From contig NZ_CP014162.1 in assembly GCF_001543205.1 (NCBI RefSeq), positions 1,550,001-1,614,000 on the forward strand: DNA of 64,000 nucleotides. Reading direction: 5' to 3'. Positions 27,584 to 37,204 of the stretch are shown in pieces. This DNA is from Aerococcus urinaeequi (GTDB lineage Bacteria; Bacillota; Bacilli; Lactobacillales; Aerococcaceae). A model generated the notes under the pieces. It searched no databases. It saw only the letters and a program-made list of their open reading frames with translations, and was not told the origin of the DNA. Every line of letters begins with the position of its first letter. Position 1 is the first letter of the stretch. The position numbers and the translations under genes are program-made.

Positions 27584-28855
27584 ATGCAAGCTGTCGGAAT
27601 TATTGCCGAATGGCATCCGTTCCATAACGGACACGCCCATCAGATCAAAAAAGCCAAATACCAGGCCGAGGCCGACCTTGTAATTGGCGTCATGTCTGGT
27701 AACTACGTTCAACGTGGGGAACCAAGCCTGGTATCCAAGTGGGCGCGGGCAGCCGTTGCTTTGGAGAACGGCTGTGATTTAGTGGTTGAGTTACCATTTT
27801 GGTTTGCTACCCAACCAGCTGACTACTTCGCTGAAGGCGGGGTAAAAGCTTTGGTGGCCCTTGGTGCATCAGCTATTTCTTTTGGGGTTGAAGACGACCA
27901 CTTTTCTGATTATGAACAATTGGCCAAATGGATGATCGCCCACCCTGATCAAGTAGCGGCCGCTGACCAATATGTAGAGAATTTAGACAACCATTCTTTC
28001 GCTGAAAAACGGATTGCAGCTATTCAATATTTGCAGGCGACCCATCTAGAAATTACGGATTTAAAGGTCAACTTTAAAGAAAACGCCAATACCTTACTGG
28101 CTTTTGCTTATGCTAAGGTCAATGCTCAGCTACAGACGCCTTTAAAGATGGTGCCGGTCAAACGGATTGGGGACAACCATCGTTTAAATGCCTTAAATGA
28201 AGGCCAATTAGACCAAGACACTAGCCTTTATACGTCTGGGTCAGCCATACGTCACTACCTCTTTTCCAAAGATTTAAAGGGTCTTAAAGAGTCAAATGAA
28301 TTGGAGAAGATGGTGCCTAGTGATATGGCTGAGGCTTTATGTAAGGCAGTTGAGGCGGACCTGCTGGTGTCGTGGACGGATTTATTTCCCTATCTGCGCT
28401 ATCGTTTGTTGACGGCTTCTAACGGGGAGTTAGGGGGTATCTATCAGATGGTGGGTGGTATGGAAAATCGGATGGTTGAGGCGATCAAGCAAGTGGATAA
28501 TTTTTATGATTTTGTGGACCGGGTGAAGAATCGGAATTGGTCGGCAAATCGGGTGCAAAGGACGGCTTTGATGGTGGCTTTGAATATTCAAAAAGATGAG
28601 ATGCAGGCAGTGCTTTCACCTAGTCATCGACAGCCTTTGATGTTGCTTGGGGCGACTGAGAAGGGACGGGCTTATTTGAAGACGGTTAAGGCGGATTTGA
28701 GTGGGGCGGATAGTCTGTGGCAATTGGTGAGTCGTGTGGACCAGACGAGTGAAGAAAAATGGCCAATGTGGTTGAAGGTTGACCGGATGTATGAAATACT
28801 AAAACCACAAATTGATACACAAAATTTCAATCATCCGCCAATATTTACGAAATAA
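27584..28855 (+). CDS. tmcAL: tRNA(Met) cytidine acetate ligase TmcAL (YlbM)
   Basis: The 423-residue enzyme makes N4-acetylcytidine at the wobble base of elongator tRNA-Met from acetate and ATP in the characterised homologue. The nucleotidyltransferase-like N-terminus GIIAEWHPFHNGHAHQI has the HxGH motif, and GVMSGNYVQRGEPSL is strongly conserved. AAAGGGGTGA lies before the ATG. It closes the yqe cluster. No clear terminator follows; the 200 bp after it contain mainly the yceD promoter. Confidence 0.9.
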   Translation: MQAVGIIAEWHPFHNGHAHQIKKAKYQAEADLVIGVMSGNYVQRGEPSLVSKWARAAVALENGCDLVVELPFWFATQPADYFAEGGVKALVALGASAISFGVEDDHFSDYEQLAKWMIAHPDQVAAADQYVENLDNHSFAEKRIAAIQYLQATHLEITDLKVNFKENANTLLAFAYAKVNAQLQTPLKMVPVKRIGDNHRLNALNEGQLDQDTSLYTSGSAIRHYLFSKDLKGLKESNELEKMVPSDMAEALCKAVEADLLVSWTDLFPYLRYRLLTASNGELGGIYQMVGGMENRMVEAIKQVDNFYDFVDRVKNRNWSANRVQRTALMVALNIQKDEMQAVLSPSHRQPLMLLGATEKGRAYLKTVKADLSGADSLWQLVSRVDQTSEEKWPMWLKVDRMYEILKPQIDTQNFNHPPIFTK

Positions 28856-28996
28856 AAAAAGGAAAGGGAGCAGAGGAAAAATAGTTTACTTTTTGATGGA
28901 GACCTAGTAGTATGGGAAAGTACGTTTCATCCTGTAAATATGACAGTCAAAAAGTGATAATGAGTTTAATTTAATGACCTTGTCAAGGAAAAAACA

Positions 28997-29025
28997 TTGA
29001 CAAATAAGTTTAAACTTAGTATAAT
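28997..29025 (+). promoter_or_regulatory. Strong promoter of yceD-rpmF
   Basis: TTGACA (28997-29002), a 17-base spacer and TATAAT (29020-29025) match the sigma-A consensus exactly. Confidence 0.88.
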
Positions 29026-29054
29026 TTTTCTTGTTGCTTATTAGGTGGTCAATA

Positions 29055-29612
29055 ATGAAATGGTCTATTCAAGAGTTGCGTCAAATCGCATCCCAACCAA
29101 TGATGATTCAAGAATCAGTCGATATGAAAGAGCAAATGAAGGCAGTAATACCTGAGTTGATCGACATGTCACCTGTTTCAGTTGATGGTATGGTTCTCTA
29201 TGAAGAACATACAGTATTGACACAATTACGATTAGCACTAAAAATGACGATGCCATCTACACGGTCTTTAGAGCCGGTAGTGCTGGATCTACAATTACCA
29301 GTTTCCGAACGTTTTCTTGAAGACGGTTGGGAGACAGATATTGTCGATGGAGAACACGTTGTTCAGTTATCTATGGATAGCTACACGTTAGATTTGCGAG
29401 AATCTATTCGTGACAACATTCTTCTAAATCTACCAATTCAGATTTTGACTGAAGAGGAAGAGGCTGACGATGCGTTTCCTGAAGGGAATGACTGGCGAGT
29501 TGTAAGCCAAACAGAGTTTGAAGCTGAACGTGATGAAGAGGAAGTTATTAATCCTGAATTCGCTAAACTTCAAGATTTGTTTAAAGATTCAGAATCGTCG
29601 GATGAAGCATAA
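29055..29612 (+). CDS. yceD: YceD-family (DUF177) protein
   Basis: The 185-residue acidic protein belongs to the YceD/DUF177 family, which almost always precedes rpmF. Its plant homologue takes part in 23S rRNA accumulation, so a role in large-subunit biogenesis is plausible. The start at 29055 (MKWSIQELRQ) follows AGGTGG. The C-terminal quarter is rich in Asp and Glu. rpmF starts 26 bases after it. Confidence 0.9.
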   Translation: MKWSIQELRQIASQPMMIQESVDMKEQMKAVIPELIDMSPVSVDGMVLYEEHTVLTQLRLALKMTMPSTRSLEPVVLDLQLPVSERFLEDGWETDIVDGEHVVQLSMDSYTLDLRESIRDNILLNLPIQILTEEEEADDAFPEGNDWRVVSQTEFEAERDEEEVINPEFAKLQDLFKDSESSDEA

Positions 29613-29638
29613 TTGATATTTAATTAGGAGGTGTAATG

Positions 29639-29824
29639 ATGGCAGTACCAAAACGTAAAACGTCTAAACAAAGAAAAAACAAACGCCGTACACATTACAA
29701 GTTAGAAGTACCTGGAATGAACGCATGCCCTAACTGTGGTGAATTACGTAAATCTCACCATGTATGTGCAAACTGCGGTTTCTACGATGGTAAAGATGTA
29801 ATGACTGACGCAGCAGCTGAATAA
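29639..29824 (+). CDS. rpmF: 50S ribosomal protein L32
   Basis: The 61-residue basic protein begins [10 protein letters not shown] and has a zinc ribbon with two CxxC pairs ([20 protein letters not shown]). It is therefore the zinc-binding form of L32. Two ATGs are adjacent (29636 and 29639); the second gives the family N-terminus and the better spacing from GGAGGTG. The gene is cotranscribed with yceD and ends at a terminator. Confidence 0.96.
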   Translation: MAVPKRKTSKQRKNKRRTHYKLEVPGMNACPNCGELRKSHHVCANCGFYDGKDVMTDAAAE

Positions 29825-29908
29825 TTTTATTTAGCGCAAGATTCATTGAGGATTACTGCATAGTTGATATGTGGGAAACTAAAATGTTTACTTTGATTAT
29901 ATATAATT

Positions 29909-29946
29909 AAAAGGGCATTAACCGCTTTTGGTTAGTGCCTTTTTTG
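29909..29946 (+). terminator. Terminator of yceD-rpmF
   Basis: AAAAGGGCATTAACC (29909-29923) pairs with GGTTAGTGCCTTTT (from 29930), with one G-U pair, followed by a T-run. Confidence 0.9.
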
Positions 29947-30057
29947 TTTTCCTTTTTTAAAGGGAAAATCAATCTAGACATTTTTAGCCATCTTAGCTAG
30001 TATTAATGGATAACATACTTATGGTTGATATAGAAAATAAAGGAAAGGTTGACGATT

Positions 30058-30432
30058 ATGGCTTTCAAATGGAGCGAAATACTGTTTTATCTACTACCCA
30101 TCGTGAGCTTATTACTTGTAGGCACAGTAGGAAAACCTTACCTCTACTTTAACAAGCAGATTAAATTTGCACCGATTGATGTTGTTTTTCCTATTCTTTT
30201 GGTTTGCCTCCACTTTATCTCCAAGGATTTATTGTTCTTTTCAATTATTCCCCACTTAGTGGTTGTGATTTCCTTGTTGGCGATTGGTATTCTGGTTTGG
30301 CGATTTGTGAAAAACGAAGAAGTTATTGTTAAAAAATTCTACCGAATGCTTGTAAATATTGCTTTCTCCATTACTTTCATTACTTATGTGTTGGTAACCG
30401 TCTGCCGAATTATTCAAGTAGTGACAATGTAA
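30058..30432 (+). CDS. DUF3397-family membrane protein
   Basis: The 124-residue protein has four hydrophobic segments (about 7-26, 38-56, 60-82 and 97-121) and basic loops, matching the DUF3397 family found before mraZ in lactic acid bacteria. The ATG at 30058 lies 9 bases after GGAAAGG. No catalytic motif is visible and the function is unknown. A hairpin with a T-run separates it from mraZ, so the link to the division cluster is positional. Confidence 0.75.
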   Translation: MAFKWSEILFYLLPIVSLLLVGTVGKPYLYFNKQIKFAPIDVVFPILLVCLHFISKDLLFFSIIPHLVVVISLLAIGILVWRFVKNEEVIVKKFYRMLVNIAFSITFITYVLVTVCRIIQVVTM

Positions 30433-30492
30433 ACATTAGCTAGTCAACAATCTCTATTATGTAGAAATTTAAAATTCTTAAAAATATACAAA

Positions 30493-30540
30493 AAAGAAGT
30501 TTTGAACTTGTTAAAAACAGGTTCGAAGCTTCTTTTTTTT
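30493..30540 (+). terminator. Terminator between DUF3397 gene and mraZ
   Basis: AAGAAG...GAAC and GTTC...CTTCTT can pair across 30493-30533, followed by at least eight T residues. The stem is imperfect. Confidence 0.75.
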
Positions 30541-30588
30541 TTGAAAAAAACCCGCAACTACGCCTTTTCCACAAAAATTACAAAATTT

Positions 30589-30622
30589 TGGGGAAATGTG
30601 GTGAAAAGTGGGGAGATATGGT
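30589..30622 (+). promoter_or_regulatory. MraZ operator: four TGG repeats on a 10-bp period
   Basis: TGG triplets occur at 30589, 30599, 30609 and 30619, each followed by a purine-rich stretch (TGGGGA, TGGTGA, TGGGGA, TGGTAG). MraZ is known to bind short direct repeats of this kind ahead of its own gene and repress the dcw operon. The exact 10-bp phasing places all copies on one face of the helix. Confidence 0.8.
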
Positions 30623-30670
30623 AGACTTAAACCAATAAAGGCTAAGGTTAGGCACATAGGGTGATAAATG

Positions 30671-31102
30671 ATGTTGATGGGAGAATTCCAACATAATATT
30701 GACGCCAAAGGGCGAATCATCATTCCAGCTAAATTACGTGAGGACTTAGGCGCTAAGTTTGTGATTACGCGTGGTTTGGATGGGTGTGTTTTTGGCTATC
30801 CTTTAGAAAATTGGGAGAAAATTCAAGAGAAATTGAAACAATTACCGCTAGCTAAGAAAGAAGCACGTGCTTTTACACGATTTTTCTATTCTGCAGCGGC
30901 TGAAGCTGAAATTGATAAACAGGGTCGTATTAATATCCCATCAACCCTAGTAGACTATGCCAATCTTGAAAAAGAATGTTTGGTCTTAGGTGTTTCTGAC
31001 CGTATTGAAATTTGGTCGAAAACAAAATGGGAAAGTGTTTCTTCTGAAATTGAAGAAAGCTTTGAAGAAATTGCGGAAGACATGTTAGATTTTGGCCTTT
31101 AA
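30671..31102 (+). CDS. mraZ: Transcriptional regulator MraZ
   Basis: The 143-residue protein contains two SpoVT-AbrB-like halves; [20 protein letters not shown] at the N-terminus and [12 protein letters not shown] in the second half are the repeated cores. It is the first gene of the dcw operon and represses it in known cases. ATGs occur at 30668, 30671 and 30677; 30671 gives a typical N-terminus and spacing from GGGTGA. rsmH follows after 66 bases. Confidence 0.95.
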   Translation: MLMGEFQHNIDAKGRIIIPAKLREDLGAKFVITRGLDGCVFGYPLENWEKIQEKLKQLPLAKKEARAFTRFFYSAAAEAEIDKQGRINIPSTLVDYANLEKECLVLGVSDRIEIWSKTKWESVSSEIEESFEEIAEDMLDFGL

Positions 31103-31168
31103 TTAGAAAATTAAATGTAACAAATTTTGAAGAGATAAAGAATTATAGAAGAAGAGGATGGCAGAAGA

Positions 31169-32119
31169 ATGGCAGATGAATTCCATCATATCTCAGTGTT
31201 GTTAAACGAATCAGTAGACGGATTGGCAATCAAACCCAACGGTATTTATGTTGATTGTACTTTGGGTGGTGCTGGACATAGTTCTAAAATCGCAGCAGCC
31301 CTATCTGACGAAGGTCGTTTAATCGCCTTTGATCAGGATTTAGTGGCCATTGGCAATGCCGAGAAAGTATTGGCAGCGGAAATTGAAAGTGGCAAAGTAA
31401 CCCTTGTCCACAATAATTTCAGACATATCCAGTCAGAACTTGAAAAAATGGGTATTAGTGGTGTTGATGGTATCTTGTATGACCTTGGCGTGAGCTCACC
31501 GCAATTAGATGAGATTGAACGCGGATTTTCATACCACCAAGATGCACCATTAGACATGCGTATGGACCAAACCCAAGCATTAACAGCAGAAACCATCATT
31601 AATGAGTGGGATTTCAATGATCTTGTACGTATTTTTTACCGCTACGGAGAAGAAAAATTCTCTAAACAAATTGCCCGTAAAATCGAGCAAAGAAGAGCGG
31701 ATCATCGTATTACGCGTACAGAGGAATTAGTGGACATTATTAAGGAAGCGATTCCGGCACCAGCACGTCGTAAGGGTGGCCATCCGGCTAAACGGATTTT
31801 CCAAGCAGTGCGTATTGCAGTCAACGATGAGTTAGGTGCGATTGAAGATTCATTAGAGCAAGCTTTGAATTTATTAAATATTGGTGGGCGAGTATCTACA
31901 ATTTCCTTCCAATCATTAGAAGACCGCATTGTGAAACAAATGTTCAAGGATGCATCAACAGGCGAGGAATTACCGGCGAATTTACCGGTGATTAATGCGG
32001 ATATTGAAGCCCCATTTAAATTGGTTAATAGAAAACCAATTTACGCCAGTGAAGAAGAATTGGCGCATAACTCACGCGCACAAAGTGCCAAGTTGCGCAT
32101 AATCGAACGCATTAAATAG
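31169..32119 (+). CDS. rsmH: 16S rRNA (cytosine1402-N4)-methyltransferase RsmH
   Basis: The 316-residue SAM-dependent enzyme methylates C1402 in the decoding centre of 16S r[13 protein letters not shown] (about residues 28-37) is the SAM motif, and [14 protein letters not shown] and [10 protein letters not shown] are family signatures. It lies second in the dcw cluster, as in most bacteria, and ftsL follows after 45 bp. Confidence 0.96.
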   Translation: MADEFHHISVLLNESVDGLAIKPNGIYVDCTLGGAGHSSKIAAALSDEGRLIAFDQDLVAIGNAEKVLAAEIESGKVTLVHNNFRHIQSELEKMGISGVDGILYDLGVSSPQLDEIERGFSYHQDAPLDMRMDQTQALTAETIINEWDFNDLVRIFYRYGEEKFSKQIARKIEQRRADHRITRTEELVDIIKEAIPAPARRKGGHPAKRIFQAVRIAVNDELGAIEDSLEQALNLLNIGGRVSTISFQSLEDRIVKQMFKDASTGEELPANLPVINADIEAPFKLVNRKPIYASEEELAHNSRAQSAKLRIIERIK

Positions 32120-32164
32120 AACAATTGATAAAAGGCAGCCAACCAATAGAAGGGAGCAGTATTT

Positions 32165-32605
32165 ATGGCAATATTTCTACTACAAGACCAAGTAAATATT
32201 AAAATGAATGCTATGCCAGCTGAAAAAGCTATTCCAAATATTCCGGCTTACCCTGAAGAACGTCAACAAGCACAACCAAAGCGGAATATGACTACTCTTC
32301 CGGCGAGTATACCGGCCAGTAAAAGTAGACCAAAAGTAAAATTCTCACTGATGCAAAAAATGTTGATGACAGTAGCCTTTCTATTTATGATTTCAGGACT
32401 ATTAGGGGTTACCATTATGCGTGCTAACGTGAATGCAGCATCACAGCAGTTACAAGAAGTACAACAAAATGCAGAAGATTTAGGTGTTCAAAAAGAGAAC
32501 TTAACTCAAGAAGTCCACGAATTATCTAACTACTCACGAGTGGTAGAAATCGCTGAAGAACAAGGGTTGAATATGAATGAAGAAAATATAAGGAATGTGG
32601 AATAA
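32165..32605 (+). CDS. ftsL: Cell division protein FtsL
   Basis: The 146-residue bitopic protein has a cytosolic N-terminus rich in Pro and basic residues, one membrane segment (about 63-83) and an extracellular coiled coil (about 86-120) with leucine heptads. It would form the FtsL-DivIB-DivIC complex at the septum. Its stop TAA shares one base with the ATG of the next gene (TAATG), indicating coupled translation with the PBP. Confidence 0.88.
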   Translation: MAIFLLQDQVNIKMNAMPAEKAIPNIPAYPEERQQAQPKRNMTTLPASIPASKSRPKVKFSLMQKMLMTVAFLFMISGLLGVTIMRANVNAASQQLQEVQQNAEDLGVQKENLTQEVHELSNYSRVVEIAEEQGLNMNEENIRNVE

Positions 32606-34743
32606 TGAAAGACAGTAAAAAACTCAAAAAGAATCGCAAAAAAACAATTAGAGCGATGATGGGCTTGGCAGGTTTTTTACTACTCATATTTGGCATTCGT
32701 TTAACACAAATAATGGTTTTTGGGACTGTGAACGGTCAAGATTTATCGGAGCAGGCCCAAAACCTCTATGATAGAAGTAGCATATTGTCAGCACAACGTG
32801 GAACCATCTATGATGTAGGTGGAAATCCATTGGCAATGGATGCTACTTCTTATTCATTGTACGCTGTTTTAACGGATGAATGGTCTGAACCAGAGGACCC
32901 GCAATATGTAGTGGATAAGAAAAATACTGCTCAAGTCTTGTCGCAATATATCGACCTGACGGCTGATGAAATCTTAGAACGACTAAACACTCAAGATGCT
33001 TCTCAAGTAGAGTTTGGTACGGCAGGGCAAGACCTGACATACGCTGAGATGAAGGCTATTGACGACCAAAATCTACCAGGTATTATGTTTAATGAAACGC
33101 CAACTAGAATGTATCCAAACGGCGTCTTTGCCTCTCACTTAATTGGGTATGCTGAGTATATGGAAGCTGGCACTGCTATCGATAGTCGTTTAACCGGCCA
33201 AATGGGCTTGGAACTGTCTATGGATGGCATCCTAAAAGGTACCAATGGTCGTAAATCTTACCAATCAAGTTCGACCAATGTTGAGTTAAGTGGAACAGGT
33301 CAAGTGGAGGAAGAAACTACCGATGGGTCTGACGTATATTTAACCTTAGATTCACGACTACAAACTTATTTAGAAACTTTGATGACAGAGGTTTACGAAA
33401 AATATGAACCAACGTCAATGACAGTTATGCTAGTTGAACCAGAAACTGGAGAAATTGTTGCAGCATCACAAAGACCAACCTTCAACCTAGAAACAAAAGA
33501 AGGTATCGACGATATGTGGCAAAACTTACTAGTTGAAAAAGCTTATGAACCAGGATCTACGATTAAAGTATTGACGGTAGCAGCAGCCATTGAAGAAGGA
33601 GTATTTGACCCAGATTCATTCTACGATTCAAGTCCCGTAACTATGGGCGATTCAACGATTGCCGATTATAACGGAATTGGGTGGGGTGTGATTACCGAAC
33701 TAGAGGGGTTATCACAATCATCAAATACCCTGATGATCCATTTAGTAAAAGAGATGGGTTATGACGTTTGGGAATCTTATATCCGTGAGTTCGGTCTACT
33801 GCAAGAAACGGGTTCAGGATTTGCCAACGAAGCAAGTGGGTCAATGAACTATGATTATGAAGCAGATAAAGTAACGACTGGTTTTGGACAAGGAATTTAC
33901 GTAACACCTTATCAAATGATGCAAGCCTTCACCGCAATTGCTAACGACGGGAATATGATGAAATTACAACTGGTTAACCGTTATGAAGAAGATGGGACCA
34001 TGCAAGTTGTTGAACCAGAAGTAGTTTCTTCACCAATTTCAAAAGAAACTGCCAATAAGACCCTTGAATACTTACAATCTGTTGTTTATGCAGATACAGG
34101 TACCGGGGCCGCTTATGACTTAGACGACTATACAGTATCTGCTAAGACAGGTACTGCTGAGGTCTTCAACCTTGAAACCAACACTTATGAAGCAGGTTTA
34201 ACCAAATACTTATACTCTGTAGTTGGATTTGTCCCAAGTGAAGATCCGCAATATGTCCTTTATATCACAGCGGAACAACCGAAGAACTTGGAAACAACCG
34301 CAAGCGATATGATGACAGAAATTTATACACCACTATTAACTAGGGCCCTAGAATATAATGCCTTAGGTGATAGTGAGTCAGTTGTGACGGCAACCGTCCC
34401 TGATGTGTCAGGATTAACTGTCGGAGAGGCCCAACAAAACTTATCAGATGCTAGCTTCGTCAATGTAGAAGTGATTGGTGATGGGGAAAAAATCGTCAGC
34501 CAAACCCCTGCAGTAAACGAAGAAGTGTCTGTTACACAACCAATCTTCTTGATGTCTGATGATACAAATCCAACCATACCAGACTTTACCGGATTGAACG
34601 CGTCAGCTAGTCAAGCGTTAACTTCATTACTTGGTATTGAGGTAGAACTTGAGGGTGAAGGCGTCGTTGTTGGGCAGTCGATCGCAGTAGGTGAACAAGT
34701 CAATAACGATAAGACGATTGTGTTACAATTAGCTGAGTCATAA
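32605..34743 (+). CDS. pbpX: Septal penicillin-binding protein 2X-like transpeptidase with PASTA domains
   Basis: The 712-residue class B PBP crosslinks septal peptidoglycan. It has a membrane anchor (about 17-37), a dimerisation domain and a transpeptidase domain with the nucleophile Ser318 in STIK (318-321), SSN at 372-374 and KTG at 514-516. Two PASTA domains follow residue 595 (VPDVSGLTVGEAQQNL and IPDFTGLNASASQAL). The order ftsL-pbp-mraY is that of streptococci and enterococci. It is a beta-lactam target; whether it has resistance changes cannot be judged. Confidence 0.94.
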   Translation: MKDSKKLKKNRKKTIRAMMGLAGFLLLIFGIRLTQIMVFGTVNGQDLSEQAQNLYDRSSILSAQRGTIYDVGGNPLAMDATSYSLYAVLTDEWSEPEDPQYVVDKKNTAQVLSQYIDLTADEILERLNTQDASQVEFGTAGQDLTYAEMKAIDDQNLPGIMFNETPTRMYPNGVFASHLIGYAEYMEAGTAIDSRLTGQMGLELSMDGILKGTNGRKSYQSSSTNVELSGTGQVEEETTDGSDVYLTLDSRLQTYLETLMTEVYEKYEPTSMTVMLVEPETGEIVAASQRPTFNLETKEGIDDMWQNLLVEKAYEPGSTIKVLTVAAAIEEGVFDPDSFYDSSPVTMGDSTIADYNGIGWGVITELEGLSQSSNTLMIHLVKEMGYDVWESYIREFGLLQETGSGFANEASGSMNYDYEADKVTTGFGQGIYVTPYQMMQAFTAIANDGNMMKLQLVNRYEEDGTMQVVEPEVVSSPISKETANKTLEYLQSVVYADTGTGAAYDLDDYTVSAKTGTAEVFNLETNTYEAGLTKYLYSVVGFVPSEDPQYVLYITAEQPKNLETTASDMMTEIYTPLLTRALEYNALGDSESVVTATVPDVSGLTVGEAQQNLSDASFVNVEVIGDGEKIVSQTPAVNEEVSVTQPIFLMSDDTNPTIPDFTGLNASASQALTSLLGIEVELEGEGVVVGQSIAVGEQVNNDKTIVLQLAES

Positions 34744-34810
34744 ACACTTAAAAACAAGGAACATAAATCTACATTAACCTATAAATATAAGGGAAGAGAA
34801 AGGGAAAATT

Positions 34811-35758
34811 ATGGTATTACTATTTATCACGACACTAGTGTTAACGCTAGTCGGTATGCCGTTTTTCATTCAATTTATGCGTGAAAAACAATTCGGACAA
34901 GTTACAAGAGATGAGGGACCCGCTTGGCATAAAGCCAAATCTGGTACCCCAGCAATGGGTGGGGTCGTTTTCCTATCCGCAGCCCTAGTCGGCTTATTGA
35001 TCTGGTCTATTCTTACTGGGCAATGGCACAGTGAAGTTTGGTTGTTAGTTGGGACAATGATTTTCTTTGGTGGTATCGGATTTGCCGATGACTTCTTAAA
35101 GATTTTCAAGAAACAAAATGAAGGTTTAACTTCACTGCAAAAATTGATTTTACAAATTGTGGGTTCAGCGCTAATCGTATTATTAATGCGTGTGATTACC
35201 TTCCATGTGTCGATTCCATTTCCATTTACAACAGGCATTACAAACGTCTTATTCGTCTTCGTCTTCTTATTACTATGGATCACAGGATTTTCAAATGCCT
35301 TCAATTTAACGGACGGACTTGACGGCCTATCATCAGGTCTTGGTGTCATCTCATTCTCAACTTATGCACTGATTGCATTTAGAATGGGTGAACGCGGAAT
35401 TGGGGCCTTCTGTATCGCTATCGTTGCCGGATTATTAGGCTTCCTATTTTTTAACCGCAAACCAGCTCGTATCTTCATGGGAGATGCCGGGTCACTAGCT
35501 CTAGGTGCTTTATTAGCTGTTATTTCAGTAATGTTAAGCAACCCTTGGTCATTACTATTGATTGGATTCGTATACGTAGTTGAAACAGCTTCAGTTATCA
35601 TACAAGTCACTTCATTCAAATTGACCGGCAAACGTGTCTTCAAAATGTCACCAATCCACCATCACTTTGAAATGATTGGTTGGAGCGAGTGGAAGGTAGA
35701 TATTATCTTTTGGGCAGTCGGTTTAGTCACAGCCATCATCGGCTTATTATTCTTTTAA
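34811..35758 (+). CDS. mraY: Phospho-MurNAc-pentapeptide transferase
   Basis: The 315-residue integral membrane enzyme transfers phospho-MurNAc-pentapeptide to undecaprenyl phosphate, making lipid I. About ten hydrophobic segments are evident. The family motifs are GIGFADDFLK, NAFNLTDGLDGL, FNRKPARIFMGDAG and SPIHHHFEM with the His cluster. A weak GGGAA lies before the ATG. It sits between the septal PBP and murD genes. Confidence 0.95.
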   Translation: MVLLFITTLVLTLVGMPFFIQFMREKQFGQVTRDEGPAWHKAKSGTPAMGGVVFLSAALVGLLIWSILTGQWHSEVWLLVGTMIFFGGIGFADDFLKIFKKQNEGLTSLQKLILQIVGSALIVLLMRVITFHVSIPFPFTTGITNVLFVFVFLLLWITGFSNAFNLTDGLDGLSSGLGVISFSTYALIAFRMGERGIGAFCIAIVAGLLGFLFFNRKPARIFMGDAGSLALGALLAVISVMLSNPWSLLLIGFVYVVETASVIIQVTSFKLTGKRVFKMSPIHHHFEMIGWSEWKVDIIFWAVGLVTAIIGLLFF

Positions 35759-35787
35759 TTTAAATTTTTACTAAAGGGGAAATCATT

Positions 35788-37176
35788 ATGGAAGCATCAC
35801 AATGGCGCGAATCAGTTCGCAATAAAAAAATATTAGTACTCGGACTTGCAAAGACTGGTGTTTCAGTCGTGCAACATCTACAAGCACTGGGGGCAATTGT
35901 TACTGTCAACGACTTTAAACCCCTTGAAGAAAATAAAGATGCCCAATCCCTTATCGAGGAAAATAATGCCCGTGTTGTTGCTGGCGGTCATCCCGTATCA
36001 CTATTAGACGAAGACTTCGCCTTTATGGTTAAGAACCCAGGTATTCCTTATAGCAACCCAATGGTCGTTCGCGCGCAAGAAATTGCCCTACCCGTCTATA
36101 CCGACATCGAACTTGCAGATAAGATGACCGATGCCACAATCATTGGTATCACTGGTTCTAACGGTAAAACAACAACTACTAGCCTAGTTGGCGAAATGTT
36201 AGGGAAAGCAGATTCACTTGCAGGTGAAAGCTATATTGGGGGGAACATTGGGATTCCTTCATTAGACATCGCTTCAAAAGCTGAAGCAGATGACCGGTTG
36301 ATTTTAGAATTATCTTCCTTCCAATTAATGGGGACAGATGCATTTAAACCACATATTGCAGCCATTACCAATATTTACGCTGCCCATTTAGACTATCATG
36401 GTTCAATGGACGGTTATATTTCTGCAAAATGGCAAATCACTGCCAACCAAACTGTAGATGACTTCTTGATTTTAAATGCCGACCAAATGGACGTATTTGG
36501 CGACCGAGCGACAAAAGCAACAGTTGTGCCTTTTTCAGCGACCACTATTCAACCTGACGGTGCTTGGTTTGACCAAGATAGCCAAAACTTTATGTGGCAT
36601 GATGAAATTGTCTTCAATAGAAAAGATTTCTTCCTACCAGGACACCACAACTTAGAAAATATGCTAGTGGCCGTTGCTATTGGTAAATTACTAAGAATTT
36701 CAAACGAAGAAATCAAAAACGGCGTATCTGCCTTCCACGGCGTGAAACACCGCCTACAGTTTGTTGCCGAAATCGACGGTCGTCGTTTCTACAATGATTC
36801 AAAAGCGACAAATAACGATGCCTCCATTACAGCCCTTGATTCATTCAGTCAAAAACATGACAATGTCATTTGGTTAGCGGGCGGTTTAGACCGAGGGAAT
36901 GAAGTGACTGAATTAGCAGATCATATGGACCGTGTGAAAGGTATGGTTGTATTCGGACAAGCAGCAGATAAATTTGCTGACCTAGGACAAAGTCAAGGTT
37001 TAACAGAAATTGAAAAAGTAGAATGGATCGAAGAAGCTGTTAAAGCAGCCTTTGACATGTCAGCACCTGGTGACACCATTCTATTGTCACCAGCTTCAGC
37101 TTCTTGGGACCAATATCCAAACTTTGAAGTCCGTGGTGACCGTTATATCAAAGCGATTGAAGACTTAGGTAAATAA
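35788..37176 (+). CDS. murD: UDP-N-acetylmuramoylalanine--D-glutamate ligase
   Basis: The 462-residue cytosolic Mur ligase adds D-glutamate to UDP-MurNAc-L-Ala. The N-terminal Rossmann part shows VLGLAKTGVSV, and the ATP loop is GITGSNGKTTTT (about residues 119-130). The C-terminal NDSKATNNDAS motif is also typical. AAAGGGGA precedes the ATG. It is 29 bp from mraY and 28 bp from murG in one operon. Confidence 0.95.
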   Translation: MEASQWRESVRNKKILVLGLAKTGVSVVQHLQALGAIVTVNDFKPLEENKDAQSLIEENNARVVAGGHPVSLLDEDFAFMVKNPGIPYSNPMVVRAQEIALPVYTDIELADKMTDATIIGITGSNGKTTTTSLVGEMLGKADSLAGESYIGGNIGIPSLDIASKAEADDRLILELSSFQLMGTDAFKPHIAAITNIYAAHLDYHGSMDGYISAKWQITANQTVDDFLILNADQMDVFGDRATKATVVPFSATTIQPDGAWFDQDSQNFMWHDEIVFNRKDFFLPGHHNLENMLVAVAIGKLLRISNEEIKNGVSAFHGVKHRLQFVAEIDGRRFYNDSKATNNDASITALDSFSQKHDNVIWLAGGLDRGNEVTELADHMDRVKGMVVFGQAADKFADLGQSQGLTEIEKVEWIEEAVKAAFDMSAPGDTILLSPASASWDQYPNFEVRGDRYIKAIEDLGK

Positions 37177-37204
37177 ATTAATTAGCGAGAAAAAGGAGTT
37201 TATT

